Positions 52,993 through 63,958 of a stretch of 64,000 nt of DNA are shown here, in pieces. The DNA is from Gammaproteobacteria bacterium (GTDB taxonomy: Bacteria; Pseudomonadota; Gammaproteobacteria; Tenderiales; Tenderiaceae). How positions within the stretch are numbered: position 1 is the first letter of the stretch; each line of letters starts with the position of its first letter. A model generated the notes under the pieces. It was not told where the DNA came from. It worked only from the letters and a program-made list of their open reading frames with translations, and ran no database searches. The position numbers were made by a program, and so were the translations under genes. The DNA lies in the NCBI GenBank assembly GCA_016200485.1, contig JACQEP010000019.1:36324-100323 (forward strand), written 5' to 3'.

Positions 52993-53952
52993 TCAGTGGA
53001 AGTGAAGGTTGGCGCCCTGAAGAGAGAGTGTCTCTCTCTCCACCGATGCAACAACTCGACCCGTCTCATCGCGCAGCTCCATTGCAAATACGACCGCCCT
53101 GTGCGTATGGCTCGTTCGCACGGCAAGAATCGGACGGCCCCCTAACTCCACGACAAATGATCCACATGGCTCCGAGCTGACAAGTAGCGGGCCACGCCAT
53201 ACTTGAGTGAGGGACGCCCCGGGGATCGGAAACTCTGGCGATGTTCCTGGGCGGAGGACGATCGCGACCTCGCCATTCTCGTCCCGCAAAGTTCCGGCAA
53301 TCTGGAGTAATCCGTTATCAATGCGAAGAGAGAGCAGTGTTCGCTGGCTGGATCCCGCTGTGAACGAGCAGTTGCCGACAGAATTTGAGCCGAGTACGAT
53401 TGGACCTAGGCTCTCAACGTGCTCCTTTGTTCTTTGTAGATCGTCGGTTCCAATGGAGGCACGGAGATGCTCCTTGATCATGACCAAGGCTCGCTCAGGT
53501 GATGTCACGGATAGCGACGCACCTTCAGCCTTGAGGATGTCTTGAGCGCGATGAAGGCGCTTATCGTTCGTGACAAGGATTTCGGCTGCATTCATTTGCG
53601 CTTGATCGACATGAAGGCAGTCTCGAATTGCACGCGTGAGCGTGTGGCCTTTTAGGTTGTAGCCGAAAAGCTCTGTGTGCAGAAGTTGCATTCGGGATGG
53701 TCGGAGAGTTGCGCCATGCATTGATTGCATGCCGGGCACCCCAGTGATTGAGAACATTTGGCCGCCTATTGACTGATATGTTCTTGCCTTGGCAGCTTGA
53801 GACGATCCACGGTCAATCTCGGCTTGAAGCGTGGATGTCACGATGAGTTCTATCGCTCCTATATCATGGTAACGCTGGAGCTCATTCATGGCAGGCAGCC
53901 TGCCTTTTGCGTTTAGGCAGTTTGCATCGACGACAAGACGAAGAGGGTACAT
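52993..53952 (-). CDS. PIN-domain protein with an unknown C-terminal domain
   Basis: 319 residues. The first 140 carry a PIN-like nuclease pattern: Asp9 and Asn11 in LVVDANCLNAKG, Glu45 in TLQAEIDRGS, Asp111/Asp116 in IRDCLHVDQAQMNAA and Asp130 in ILVTNDKRLHRA. That is a plausible acidic quartet for metal-dependent RNA cleavage. The remaining 170 residues are strand-rich (LLSLRIDNGLLQIAGTL, SFVVELGGRPILAVRTS) and unrecognised. No antitoxin-like gene is adjacent, so it is unlike ordinary VapBC. Its neighbours are a MITE-like element and a broken gene copy, suggesting transfer. Confidence 0.6.
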   Translation of the reverse strand: MYPLRLVVDANCLNAKGRLPAMNELQRYHDIGAIELIVTSTLQAEIDRGSSQAAKARTYQSIGGQMFSITGVPGMQSMHGATLRPSRMQLLHTELFGYNLKGHTLTRAIRDCLHVDQAQMNAAEILVTNDKRLHRAQDILKAEGASLSVTSPERALVMIKEHLRASIGTDDLQRTKEHVESLGPIVLGSNSVGNCSFTAGSSQRTLLSLRIDNGLLQIAGTLRDENGEVAIVLRPGTSPEFPIPGASLTQVWRGPLLVSSEPCGSFVVELGGRPILAVRTSHTHRAVVFAMELRDETGRVVASVERETLSLQGANLHFH

Positions 53953-54063
53953 GGCGTTTCAATTGCGCTCAAACTTAATATCGGGACTAACAGCCACAAA
54001 ACAACACGGCCGTTTTTATCTTATACTCTAATTTTTGCCACTTGTTTCACGTGGTTACAATCA

Positions 54064-54255
54064 CTACCGTTGATAATCCCTGCCCCCACACTTCGGACAC
54101 GGCGGTATCAATCCCGGATGATGAAATTGCACATGTTCGCCACAGCCTTCGCAGATTAATGTGCCAGGGCCGGTGATTTCGCCGGTGTGATATTCCTCGT
54201 GTTCGGCAAGGCTCACTTCGAAATCGAGCATGTCGAGTTTGGCTTGGTCGGCGGC
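54064..54255 (-). pseudogene. Truncated duplicate of the zinc-ribbon (ybeL-like) gene 3' end
   Basis: This 192-base stretch closely matches the last part of the intact gene at 54823-55335, including the same stop codon context and zinc-ribbon Cys codons (LICEGCGEH and PPCPKCGG). The similarity ends abruptly near 54255 in the codons for AADQAK. No start codon or upstream half is present. The two copies bracket the two-gene DUF2283-type module, so insertion or unequal recombination is likely. Confidence 0.85.
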
Positions 54256-54286
54256 ATAAGTACCTTCGGATTACCCTTTTAAACCG

Positions 54287-54484
54287 TTATGCCGCAATAC
54301 CTTCAACAATAAGATGGCTTACGTCGGTTCGCTGGCTCGCATGCTCGAACGTAATTGCGCAGACGTTGCCTTTTGCATCGACGTCAAGAATAGTGTTTTC
54401 ATCCAGATCCTTGGATTCAGCTATGCCGCTGTCGCGGAATTCAATGTATAGCGTGTCGGTGTCTTCAAAGTAGCTGACTTTCAT
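54287..54484 (-). CDS. DUF2283-family small protein
   Basis: 65 residues matching the DUF2283 pattern: MKVSYFEDTDTLYIEFRDSG, then IAESKDLDENTILDVDAKGN and a hydrophobic strand AITFEHAS. It overlaps the end of the partner gene at 54481 by 4 bases (ATGA). The pair resembles toxin-antitoxin-type modules, in which DUF2283 is often the second gene after a small DUF4258-like protein. Which is toxin or antitoxin is not known. Confidence 0.78.
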   Translation of the reverse strand: MKVSYFEDTDTLYIEFRDSGIAESKDLDENTILDVDAKGNVCAITFEHASQRTDVSHLIVEGIAA

Positions 54485-54723
54485 GGTTTGTATCCTCTAT
54501 CAAAGAACGCGTTGTGTACGGTTTCTCCATCTGGTAATAAGATTACCCGGAGGTAACGACCCTCCACTTCTTCAATTCTAGCCCATCGTCTTATGCGGCC
54601 ATCGGCCTGTTTGAGTTCTCTTTCAGGACAGCGGATGACAAATGCAATCCACTCTTCCTTAATCGTCTCCCGGTCTGGTCTAATTCGGGTGGCTTGGAAA
54701 TATTTTGTTGTCTTCACTACCAC
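54481..54723 (-). CDS. Small partner of DUF2283 protein, toxin-antitoxin-like
   Basis: 80 residues: PDRETIKEEWIAFVIRCPE, QADGRIRRWARIEEVEGRYL, RVILLPDGETVHNAFFDRG. This pattern (an EWI helix, a strand ending in a catalytic-looking GRIRRW, then GRYLRVIL strands) suggests a RelE/DUF4258-like small alpha-beta fold. It is translationally coupled to the DUF2283 gene by a 4-base overlap. Position between two copies of the ybeL 3' end supports horizontal acquisition. Confidence 0.65.
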   Translation of the reverse strand: MVVKTTKYFQATRIRPDRETIKEEWIAFVIRCPERELKQADGRIRRWARIEEVEGRYLRVILLPDGETVHNAFFDRGYKP

Positions 54724-54822
54724 TGTTCCTTATCGGCAGAACTATTGGCCGCCACACAACCTGGCCATCATTAATCTTGATCGTCCAATTTATACCACAT
54801 GTTTGGCGCGGCTAAAAAATCA

Positions 54823-55335
54823 CTATCGCTGATAAATCTTGCCCCCACACTTCGGACACGGCGGTATCAATCCCGGCTGGTGAAAGTGCACATGCTCTCC
54901 GCAGCCTTCGCAAATCAGCGTGCCGGGGCCGGTGATTTCGCCAGCGTGATATTCCTCATGTTCGGCGAGGCTCTCTTCGAAATCCAGCATATCGAGTTTG
55001 GCCTGGTCGGCGGCGCTGAAGAACAGGTCGAGCAGTTCGGCTTCGATCAGGTTGATGTCGAAGCGTAGCCATTCGGCAAATTCAGAGTCTGCTTGTTCGG
55101 ACAGGAAGCCGGCTGCGTCGCTGAGGTCGCGCCGCAGGTAGTCGCCGATCTTTTCGGCTTCTTCGCGGGAGAGCTCGCCCAGTTCGATAGCCTTGTCCTG
55201 GGCCTTGGCGATGGCCTGCTGCAGTTTGGGGCCGGTCTTGCCCTTGGCCTGCTCCAAGATTTCTTTGACGCGTTCCATCATCCGGTTGTAGGCGTGGACG
55301 AGTTTCTGGTTTAAGTGGCGGTCTTCTGCGCTCAT
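54823..55335 (-). CDS. ybeL: Zinc-ribbon protein of the YbeL (DUF1451) family
   Basis: 170 residues. A helical N-terminal region (about 1-110: LVHAYNRMMERVKEILEQAK) is followed by the zinc ribbon LICEGCGEHVHFHQPG and IPPCPKCGGKIYQR. This gene lies next to leuS in many gammaproteobacteria, as here (divergent, 86 bases between). The function is unknown. Its 3' end has been duplicated at 54064-54255. Confidence 0.88.
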   Translation of the reverse strand: MSAEDRHLNQKLVHAYNRMMERVKEILEQAKGKTGPKLQQAIAKAQDKAIELGELSREEAEKIGDYLRRDLSDAAGFLSEQADSEFAEWLRFDINLIEAELLDLFFSAADQAKLDMLDFEESLAEHEEYHAGEITGPGTLICEGCGEHVHFHQPGLIPPCPKCGGKIYQR

Positions 55336-55379
55336 GGGGGTGTCCTTGTCCGGTTGGCGGGGGCTTTCTGGTATCCTAA

Positions 55380-58474
<3,095 letters not shown>

Positions 58475-58485
<11 letters not shown>

Positions 58486-59509
58486 GCCGGAACAGCTCGA
58501 GCAACATCTCAAGCGCGAGCTGGCACCGATTTATTTTGTCTATGGTGATGAGCCGTTGTTGGTGCAGGAGGCCTGTGATGCAATTCGCATGCAGGCGCGC
58601 GCCGCGGGTTGTGCTGAGCGTGAAGTGTATAGCGTTGAAGCCGGTTTTGATTGGCAAGCATTTTTGCAGGCAGGTGATTCGCTGTCGCTGTTTGCCGAGC
58701 GCAAGTTGGTCGAATTGCGTATACCGAGTGGTAAGCCGGGTGATGCGGGTGCCAAAGCGCTGGCGGAATATGCGGCACGCCCCGCGCCGGATAACGTGTT
58801 GTTGATCATGGCCGGTAAGCTTGAAACCGCCGCCCGCAAGAGCAAGTGGCATCAAACGCTCGACGATGCGGGGGTGGTGGTGCCGGTGTGGCCGCTGGAA
58901 GTGAAGCAATTGCCCGCGTGGGCCAGCCGCCGGATGCAGGCGCGCGGTTTGAAACCCACACCGGAAGCCGTTTCATTGCTCGTTGAGCGCGTCGAAGGCA
59001 ATCTGCTGGCCTGCGCGCAGGAAATCGAAAAACTCGCTTTGTTGCACGGCGCCAGTGAGATCGGCGTCGAACAAGTCGCGGCCAGCGTCGCCGACAGTTC
59101 CCGTTTTGATGTTTATACCTTAGTCGACGCCGCGCTCGAAGGTGACACCGTGCGTGTCACGCGCATCCTCGATAGTCTGCGGGCCGAAGGGGTGGAGCCA
59201 GTGCTCGTTTTGTGGGCCATCACCCGCGAATTGCGCCTGATGGCCGACTGCGCGCAGGCGATGCAGCGCGGCCAATCCGTGGACGGCGCCCTGGCCGCCG
59301 CCAAAGTCTGGGAAAAGCGCAAACCCTTGATGCGCGCCGGATTGCAACGCCACAAACCGGTCGTTTGGCGGCGCCTGTTGCAACGCGCGGGCAGCATCGA
59401 TCAACTCATCAAAGGTGGCCGCGCCGGTAATGTGTGGGATGAACTGCTGGAGTTGAGTTTGTGGATCGGCGGTGTGCGGTTGCATCCGGCGGTGCGCAGG
59501 GTGGTGTAG
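58475..59509 (+). CDS. holA: DNA polymerase III delta subunit HolA
   Basis: 344 residues. The clamp-loader wrench subunit. Family features: APIYFVYGDEPLLVQEACDA at the N-terminus, LVELRIPSGKPGDAGAKAL and LLIMAGKLETAARKSKWHQTL, then LVERVEGNLLACAQEIEKLAL and SSRFDVYTLVDAALEGD. The start is GTG at 58475 inside the lptE end, so the two are coupled; leuS-lptE-holA is the usual gammaproteobacterial order. The gene that normally follows (nadD) is not present. Confidence 0.96.
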
Positions 59510-59527
59510 TTCTATTATTCCTAATTC

Positions 59528-59567
59528 GTAGGATGGGGTGAACGCGGTGAACCGCATCAATCGCGAT
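59528..59567. repeat. Single-ended repeat related to the element at 50638
   Basis: GTAGGATGGGGTGAACGCGG, then TGAACCGCATCAATCGCGAT, is one half of the palindromic type at 50638-50707. The opposing arm is missing, so this may be a degraded copy. The rest of the 283-base gap after holA has no gene. Confidence 0.65.
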
Positions 59568-59717
59568 GTGCAACGCGTAGTTGGGAAGTGTCTGTAACTA
59601 CCTACAGTTCCCGAATCCGGATCCCCGTGTCCGCCTCAACGCAGGCCATACCGACCCTGGTTCAGCGTACCGCGCTCGATTTTCCTCTCCAGCCGGGGCC
59701 AGGGAGTGGTGCCGCCA

Positions 59718-59741
59718 TTAAGACACCCATTTACACCCAAT
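59718..59741. repeat. 24-bp direct repeat flanking the Fic gene (left copy)
   Basis: TTAAGACACCCATTTACACC plus CAAT recurs at 61144-61167 with one mismatch, in the same orientation. The two copies lie on either side of the Fic gene, about 1.4 kb apart. Confidence 0.75.
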
Positions 59742-59792
59742 AATATTCCAATGCGAGAACTGAATATGGTGCCGGTGCAAACCGTCGCAAAA

Positions 59793-60941
59793 TCAGCGCG
59801 TCAGCAGCTCGATGTAAGGCTGGTAGCTGTAACTGCGGTTCTTCTTCTGCCCGGTCATTTCGATCACGATGCCAAGGTCTTCCAGAACCTTGACGGCCGC
59901 ATTGGCGGTCGGGAAGCTGGTGTCCAGCGTCTGCCGTACCCGCTCGATGGTGAAGCGCGGCATCATCGGCAGCAACTCGAACAGCCGGTAGCTGGCAGGG
60001 CCGGCCTTGGGTGATTCAAGCAAGCGGCGCCGGTCGGCCGCCACCAGGCTGGCAATGGCGATGATGCTGCGCTCGGCGTCGGTGGCGGCCGCAGCCACGC
60101 CTTCAAGGAAGAACGCGACCCAGGATTCCCAATCACCCTCGGTACGGATGATCGACAGCCGCCGATAGTACTCGGCCTGATGCTGCTTCAGATAACCACT
60201 CAGGTACAGCAGCGGTTCGGGTAGCAGGCCCCAGTGTTCGAGCAGCGCCGCAATCAGCAGGCGCCCGATGCGGCCGTTGCCGTCGAGAAACGGGTGGATG
60301 GTTTCGAACTGGGCGTGCGCCAGCGCAATCCTTACCAGCGGTGGTAGTGTACCGGTCTCGTCGTGAATGAATTGCTCCAGATCGCCCAGCAGGTCCGTCA
60401 CCCAATCCGCTGGCGGCGGCACAAAGGCGGCGTTGCCTGGCCGGGTACCGCCGATCCAGTTCTGCGAGCGCCTCAGTTCCCCGGGCTGCTTGCCAGTACC
60501 GCGCACCCCGTCCAGTAAGAGGCGGTGGGCTTCGCACAGTAGGCGTACACTGATAGGTAGTCCATTGGGATCGCGCAGGTTGTTTTGTACCAGCCGGAAG
60601 GCGCGCAGATAGTTGGTGACTTCCTCAACATCGTCCGTGTTGCTGACGGCGAACCCCGCTTCCTCATCGAACAAGTCGGTCAGCGTGGCTTGGGTGCCTT
60701 CGATTTGCGAGGAGAGCAAGGCCTCCTTGCGGATGGCGCTGTACAGCAGCCAGTCTACCGATGGCACCAAGCCAGACACGCCTGACAGACGGGCGAGCGC
60801 CAGCTCTGCCTGATGGTTCAGATCGACATACGCATCCGTGGCCAGCGTGGGTTCGGCGGGTGGCAGCGGATGCGGCACGAAGGCCTGGACCGGCTCACCC
60901 AGTGTCGTTGATATGACATAAGTGCCTGTGGTTCGTTTCAT
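59793..60941 (-). CDS. Fic-domain protein with inhibitory helix and winged helix
   Basis: 382 residues. An AMPylating-type Fic enzyme: the core motif HPFLDGNGRIGR has catalytic His216. An N-terminal inhibitory motif SSQIEG (Ser77-Glu81-Gly82) makes it a self-inhibited class II Fic. The N-terminal Fic_N region and a C-terminal winged helix (about 315-370: RFTIERVRQTLDTSFPTANA) are typical of stand-alone Fic proteins that may bind their own promoter. Two tandem palindromes lie just upstream. Codon use is more GC-rich than the adjacent repeats. The target protein is unknown. Confidence 0.92.
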   Translation of the reverse strand: MKRTTGTYVISTTLGEPVQAFVPHPLPPAEPTLATDAYVDLNHQAELALARLSGVSGLVPSVDWLLYSAIRKEALLSSQIEGTQATLTDLFDEEAGFAVSNTDDVEEVTNYLRAFRLVQNNLRDPNGLPISVRLLCEAHRLLLDGVRGTGKQPGELRRSQNWIGGTRPGNAAFVPPPADWVTDLLGDLEQFIHDETGTLPPLVRIALAHAQFETIHPFLDGNGRIGRLLIAALLEHWGLLPEPLLYLSGYLKQHQAEYYRRLSIIRTEGDWESWVAFFLEGVAAAATDAERSIIAIASLVAADRRRLLESPKAGPASYRLFELLPMMPRFTIERVRQTLDTSFPTANAAVKVLEDLGIVIEMTGQKKNRSYSYQPYIELLTR

Positions 60942-60952
60942 GGTAAAGATGT

Positions 60953-61010
60953 CTTTAATACGGCCTATCTGTATTAAAGCATTCTTTAATACTGGGCGCC
61001 AGCGTTAAAG
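60953..61010 (-). promoter_or_regulatory. Two tandem 27-bp palindromic operators upstream of the Fic gene
   Basis: CTTTAATAC-N9-GTATTAAAG (60953-60979) and CTTTAATAC-N9-GCGTTAAAG (60984-61010) have the same arm length and spacing and repeat with a 31-bp period, about three helical turns. They begin 11 bases upstream of the Fic start codon, where a repressor would block initiation. The Fic protein's own winged helix is the obvious candidate to bind. Confidence 0.72.
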
Positions 61011-61105
61011 AGTCCTTTCAATGGCTTCCATCGAGTAATCAGAGTAATCAGGGACAGACCACGGTTGTGCCGTATGTAAGTAGTGTCGGATTGCTTGAAT
61101 GAACC

Positions 61106-61533
61106 GTAAATGCACAATGCAAGACCTGACCCCGATATCCTCGTTAAGACACCCAATTACACCCAATCTGACGCAGCGATGGAATATGTCGATGTTTTTT
61201 ATTTTTATCGACATAACATGGTTTTTTTCTTATTCGGCGGGGCGTAGCAAAAGCGTGCTTCGCATATTGCGACAAGCGTGTCGAAAAAACTCATTGGACA
61301 CTATTTGGGTGTTGTTTTATAACTTATTTAACTTATTGATTTGTAGTATAAATAACTAGTTTCTTGGGGGCTGGCCGAGCATGTAAATGCAAAACACAAG
61401 ACCTGACCCCCGTCTTCTGATTTGGATATAGCTTTATAACTTATTGGTTTATTGAATAAATTGTATAGATAATTCCCTTGGTGGGGGCGTTCCCGTCCGA
61501 GCTGTAAATTGCACAATGCAAAACTTGACCCCG
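61106..61533. repeat. Three direct repeats of GACCTGACCCC type in a gene-free region
   Basis: Copies at 61106-61134, 61383-61412 and 61504-61533 share GTAAATGCACAATGCA then AGACCTGACCCC with small changes. CAGGGACAGACCACGG at about 61049 is another motif often seen near REP-associated tyrosine transposase (RAYT) genes. The second copy of the TTAAGACACCC repeat is at 61144-61167. From 60942 to 61614 I see no gene; DNA at 61190-61360 is AT-rich. Confidence 0.7.
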
Positions 61534-61614
61534 TTCCGCGTTCCAGGAACACGATTGAAGATCGAACACAAATGATGAAAACTGAGCGCATATTACGATT
61601 TAAACGTCCCCGGA

Positions 61615-62283
61615 TTGCACGCGCCTCGCGTCGGTGGGTTTTTCTACAGCCTCGTTAAGTTGCAGGAAAAACCATTGAGCTACGATCCTCCAAAGTGGGA
61701 AATTTTTGACAAGCATGGACCCTATGTCGAGGGGCGCAAGTTTGGGATTTTCACAACCGTTGATCATGTCAATCGCTTTAAGGCGAGGTACCGGGCTGCA
61801 AAAGCATTGGCAGGGCTTGAGCTAAAAGATTTCAGTGCGATAACTAGCCCCGGTTATCTGGCTTTAACCCGAATGCTATATGCCTATTCGGCATTCGAAT
61901 TGTTACTTTGTGTCATCGGAGTCAAACAAAAAAACTCAGATAGACTGTTGGCGAAATATCCAATCGATGACTGGGTGCAAGAACTTAAGAAGGCCGACAC
62001 AAATGACACTATCTATAATTTCGTGCTCGCTCACGGAAACTTGAACGACAAGCACAAGCATCATGTCTCTCAATACTTGGCGTCGCGAAAACCATTTAAC
62101 TTTACATTCCTGGCATCTGCAATTCGCCATACGTTTGCCCACGGCCATCTTACCCCTGGTGCAGGAAAGGCGACCTCGAGGCAAGTCGAAGCAATCTGTG
62201 ACGTACTGGTGCGTGCACTATTTCAAATCATTGATGCCGAGTTTGAAGAGAGAATGAATGTGCTCCAAAAAGCTGTAACCTAA
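61615..62283 (+). CDS. Unrecognised protein with HEPN-like motif; N-terminus possibly frameshifted
   Basis: About 222 residues from a TTG codon. I do not recognise the family. Mostly helical; AIRHTFAHGHLTPG carries Arg171 and His176, the R-x4-H spacing of HEPN RNases, with a preceding helical hairpin (about 85-150). No convincing start exists: an ATG frame from 61572 (MKTERILRFKRPRIARASRR) would join this one if one T were removed from a T-run near 61640. So the gene may begin at 61572 and be frameshifted. No partner gene of the MNT antitoxin type is adjacent. Confidence 0.5.
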   Translation: MHAPRVGGFFYSLVKLQEKPLSYDPPKWEIFDKHGPYVEGRKFGIFTTVDHVNRFKARYRAAKALAGLELKDFSAITSPGYLALTRMLYAYSAFELLLCVIGVKQKNSDRLLAKYPIDDWVQELKKADTNDTIYNFVLAHGNLNDKHKHHVSQYLASRKPFNFTFLASAIRHTFAHGHLTPGAGKATSRQVEAICDVLVRALFQIIDAEFEERMNVLQKAVT

Positions 62284-62338
62284 TCACGCCATCAACCTAC
62301 GCGAGCTTTCACACCGCATCCGGTTGAAGGCGTAGATG

Positions 62339-62758
62339 TTAGGTCTCTGAGTTTTTGTCGGATATGCACAGATTTTTCCTCGCATCTTTTTCGAAAGGTT
62401 CCGCGTCACGCCAGTTCGAAGAATTAGACAGGCCGATCAAGTTTTTCGACGCTTCAATCGGGTTTTCCTTTCGTTTCTTCAACAGAAGGCGGTACCAAGA
62501 TGGTAGCTCGGAATAAATTGCCTTCAATTCTGAAGCACAACGCCGGTTACTTTCTTTCCGTTGTAGAGTGTCTTCCCGAAGTGTCCCATCATGTTTTTGC
62601 AGTTCGGTTGCGTTTGCAAAAAATACTAAATCTGCGGCTACACGATGCTTTATTTCTCGATAGTGAAGGATCGGTTTGACCCAGAACGTAATGATCAAAT
62701 ATCCAATGGCGCTAGCCGCGATACTTAACAACGGGATAAGGAACTGCTTCATGTCCAT
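62339..62758 (-). CDS. Small membrane-anchored protein of unknown function
   Basis: About 139 residues. One N-terminal membrane segment (KQFLIPLLSIAASAIGYLII) anchors a charged cytoplasmic helix-rich domain (YREIKHRVAADLVFFANATE, and SELPSWYRLLLKKRKENP). The family is not recognised. The ATG at 62758 is chosen over 62779 because the extra residues add nothing to the membrane anchor. No ribosome binding site decides it. Confidence 0.5.
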   Translation of the reverse strand: MDMKQFLIPLLSIAASAIGYLIITFWVKPILHYREIKHRVAADLVFFANATELQKHDGTLREDTLQRKESNRRCASELKAIYSELPSWYRLLLKKRKENPIEASKNLIGLSNSSNWRDAEPFEKDARKNLCISDKNSET

Positions 62759-62841
62759 GTTTCTGAGACCTGGTGCCAAGCTAAACTGATGCCCGCAGCA
62801 ACGCGGAAGGCGGTCGACTTGAGCGATGTGTTGAAAACCAT

Positions 62842-63159
62842 CTAATCTCTGTCGCCGGGTTTACCAGTATATGGGTTGATATTCCCACGTTGGGTGAAAT
62901 TATCTATGCGAGTTTCATTGCTGTCAGTTTTCATGTGTCCCTGGACAAATTCGCCATTTTTGCGAACATGAGGTTCAACATGGTGATCATTCGAGTTGCA
63001 GCCAGAGCATTTGTACAATTTAGGCGATTTGTAAGAGCTAGAGCTTGATGAGTGGGTTCGCCCGGAATAGCCACCACCATGCCCAGCTCCGCGAGCCTCA
63101 ACGAAATTTGAAAAAAGCAAAATAGACGCAGCGCAGAGAGAAATCAATATCGTCTTCAT
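62842..63159 (-). CDS. Small exported protein with Gly/Ser-rich region and YTGKPG tail
   Basis: 105 residues. The signal peptide (MKTILISLCAASILLFSNFV) sets the start at 63159, where GGGAGG lies 8-9 bases upstream. The mature protein has a Gly/Ser-rich linker, a CSGC pair, and an end (VRKNGEFVQGHMKTDSNETR, then RGNINPYTGKPG) like a motif seen in small exported proteins of several bacteria and in phage-associated proteins. The function is unknown. Confidence 0.62.
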   Translation of the reverse strand: MKTILISLCAASILLFSNFVEARGAGHGGGYSGRTHSSSSSSYKSPKLYKCSGCNSNDHHVEPHVRKNGEFVQGHMKTDSNETRIDNFTQRGNINPYTGKPGDRD

Positions 63160-63415
63160 ATGCACACACCTCCCGTATGTTTCTAACGGTGTAATAGACA
63201 GATTTCGAAATATTAGTGCCATTCGAGTCAGAGCCATTTTAATTCTCACTTAAAGCTCATGGAAAATTAGAATCGAATTGTCGCTATTTATAGTATCCCT
63301 TGCCAATCATGCAATTATCATAGTACTTTTCAGCGCTATTATTTTGGTCCCTGAAAGAATTGTTGTCATAGTAGTGTTGGTTATTGCTTGGAGCGCCCCA
63401 TAGTTCGACTAGAGT

Positions 63416-63751
63416 TTACCCGAGCGCGGCTCCTAAATCCTCGTAAGCGCGGTTTAGCTGTTGTCCTTGTTCGTATGTTTGTCGATATATATCCGCATCG
63501 TTTGTTGTTGTGCAGTGTAGTGAATAACCTGTTGAGGTACAATTAGAACTATAGGTATCAGGAATATTGTAGGAAGGGGTTTGTCGCATATTGTTTGTGG
63601 TCGCTGAGTATCGCGCGGTTTCATTCTGGCATTGGGCACTGTCAATGTTAAATTGATCCTGTGAGTTATGAGTTCTGTGTTGCCAGAATGTTTGACTGAA
63701 GCAACTGAAGGATATGATTGAAAGCGGAAGAAATATCAATGCTCGCTTCAT
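63416..63751 (-). CDS. Small exported Cys-containing protein of unknown function
   Basis: 111 residues with a signal peptide (LIFLPLSIISFSCFS). The mature part is Asn/Thr/Tyr-rich with four Cys (QCQNE, NCTST, HCTTT and a signal-peptide Cys), which may form disulfides. The family is not recognised. It lies next to the IS110-type element at the right edge of the window. Confidence 0.5.
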   Translation of the reverse strand: MKRALIFLPLSIISFSCFSQTFWQHRTHNSQDQFNIDSAQCQNETARYSATTNNMRQTPSYNIPDTYSSNCTSTGYSLHCTTTNDADIYRQTYEQGQQLNRAYEDLGAALG

Positions 63752-63862
63752 ATCTGTTTCTCCTGAGCTAGAATTCTAAATTGTATGGGGCGGCGCCCAT
63801 TTTGGTAGGTGACTTATTTGTGAATAATATCGTCTTATTAATGGTATTTCTTTAGCACGGTA

Positions 63863-63932
63863 GGTTGATGTGATGGTCTCCTCCCTCTTCTAAAACGGCG
63901 TCAAGTGCGCCACGATGGAGACGGTATCAACC
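63863..63932 (+). other. Structured left-end region of an IS110-type element
   Basis: A nested hairpin is visible: GGTTGAT (63863-63869) with ATCAACC (63926-63932), GTCTCC (63876-63881) with GGAGAC (63917-63922), and GGCG (63897-63900) with CGCC (63908-63911). It directly precedes the transposase gene, whose DEDD enzymes use a structured guide (bridge) RNA. It may be part of that RNA, of a terminal region, or of the leader. The boundary of the element is not defined. Confidence 0.4.
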
Positions 63933-63958
63933 ATCAAACGAAAAGAGAGGAGACCGAG

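Noticed and set aside
54799..55068. Plus-strand frame opposite the zinc-ribbon gene
   Set aside because: Antisense shadow of a conserved gene; no domain and no ribosome binding site.
61099..61359. Open frame of 86 codons in the repeat region
   Set aside because: It runs through the direct repeats and AT-rich DNA, with no coding character or recognisable motif.
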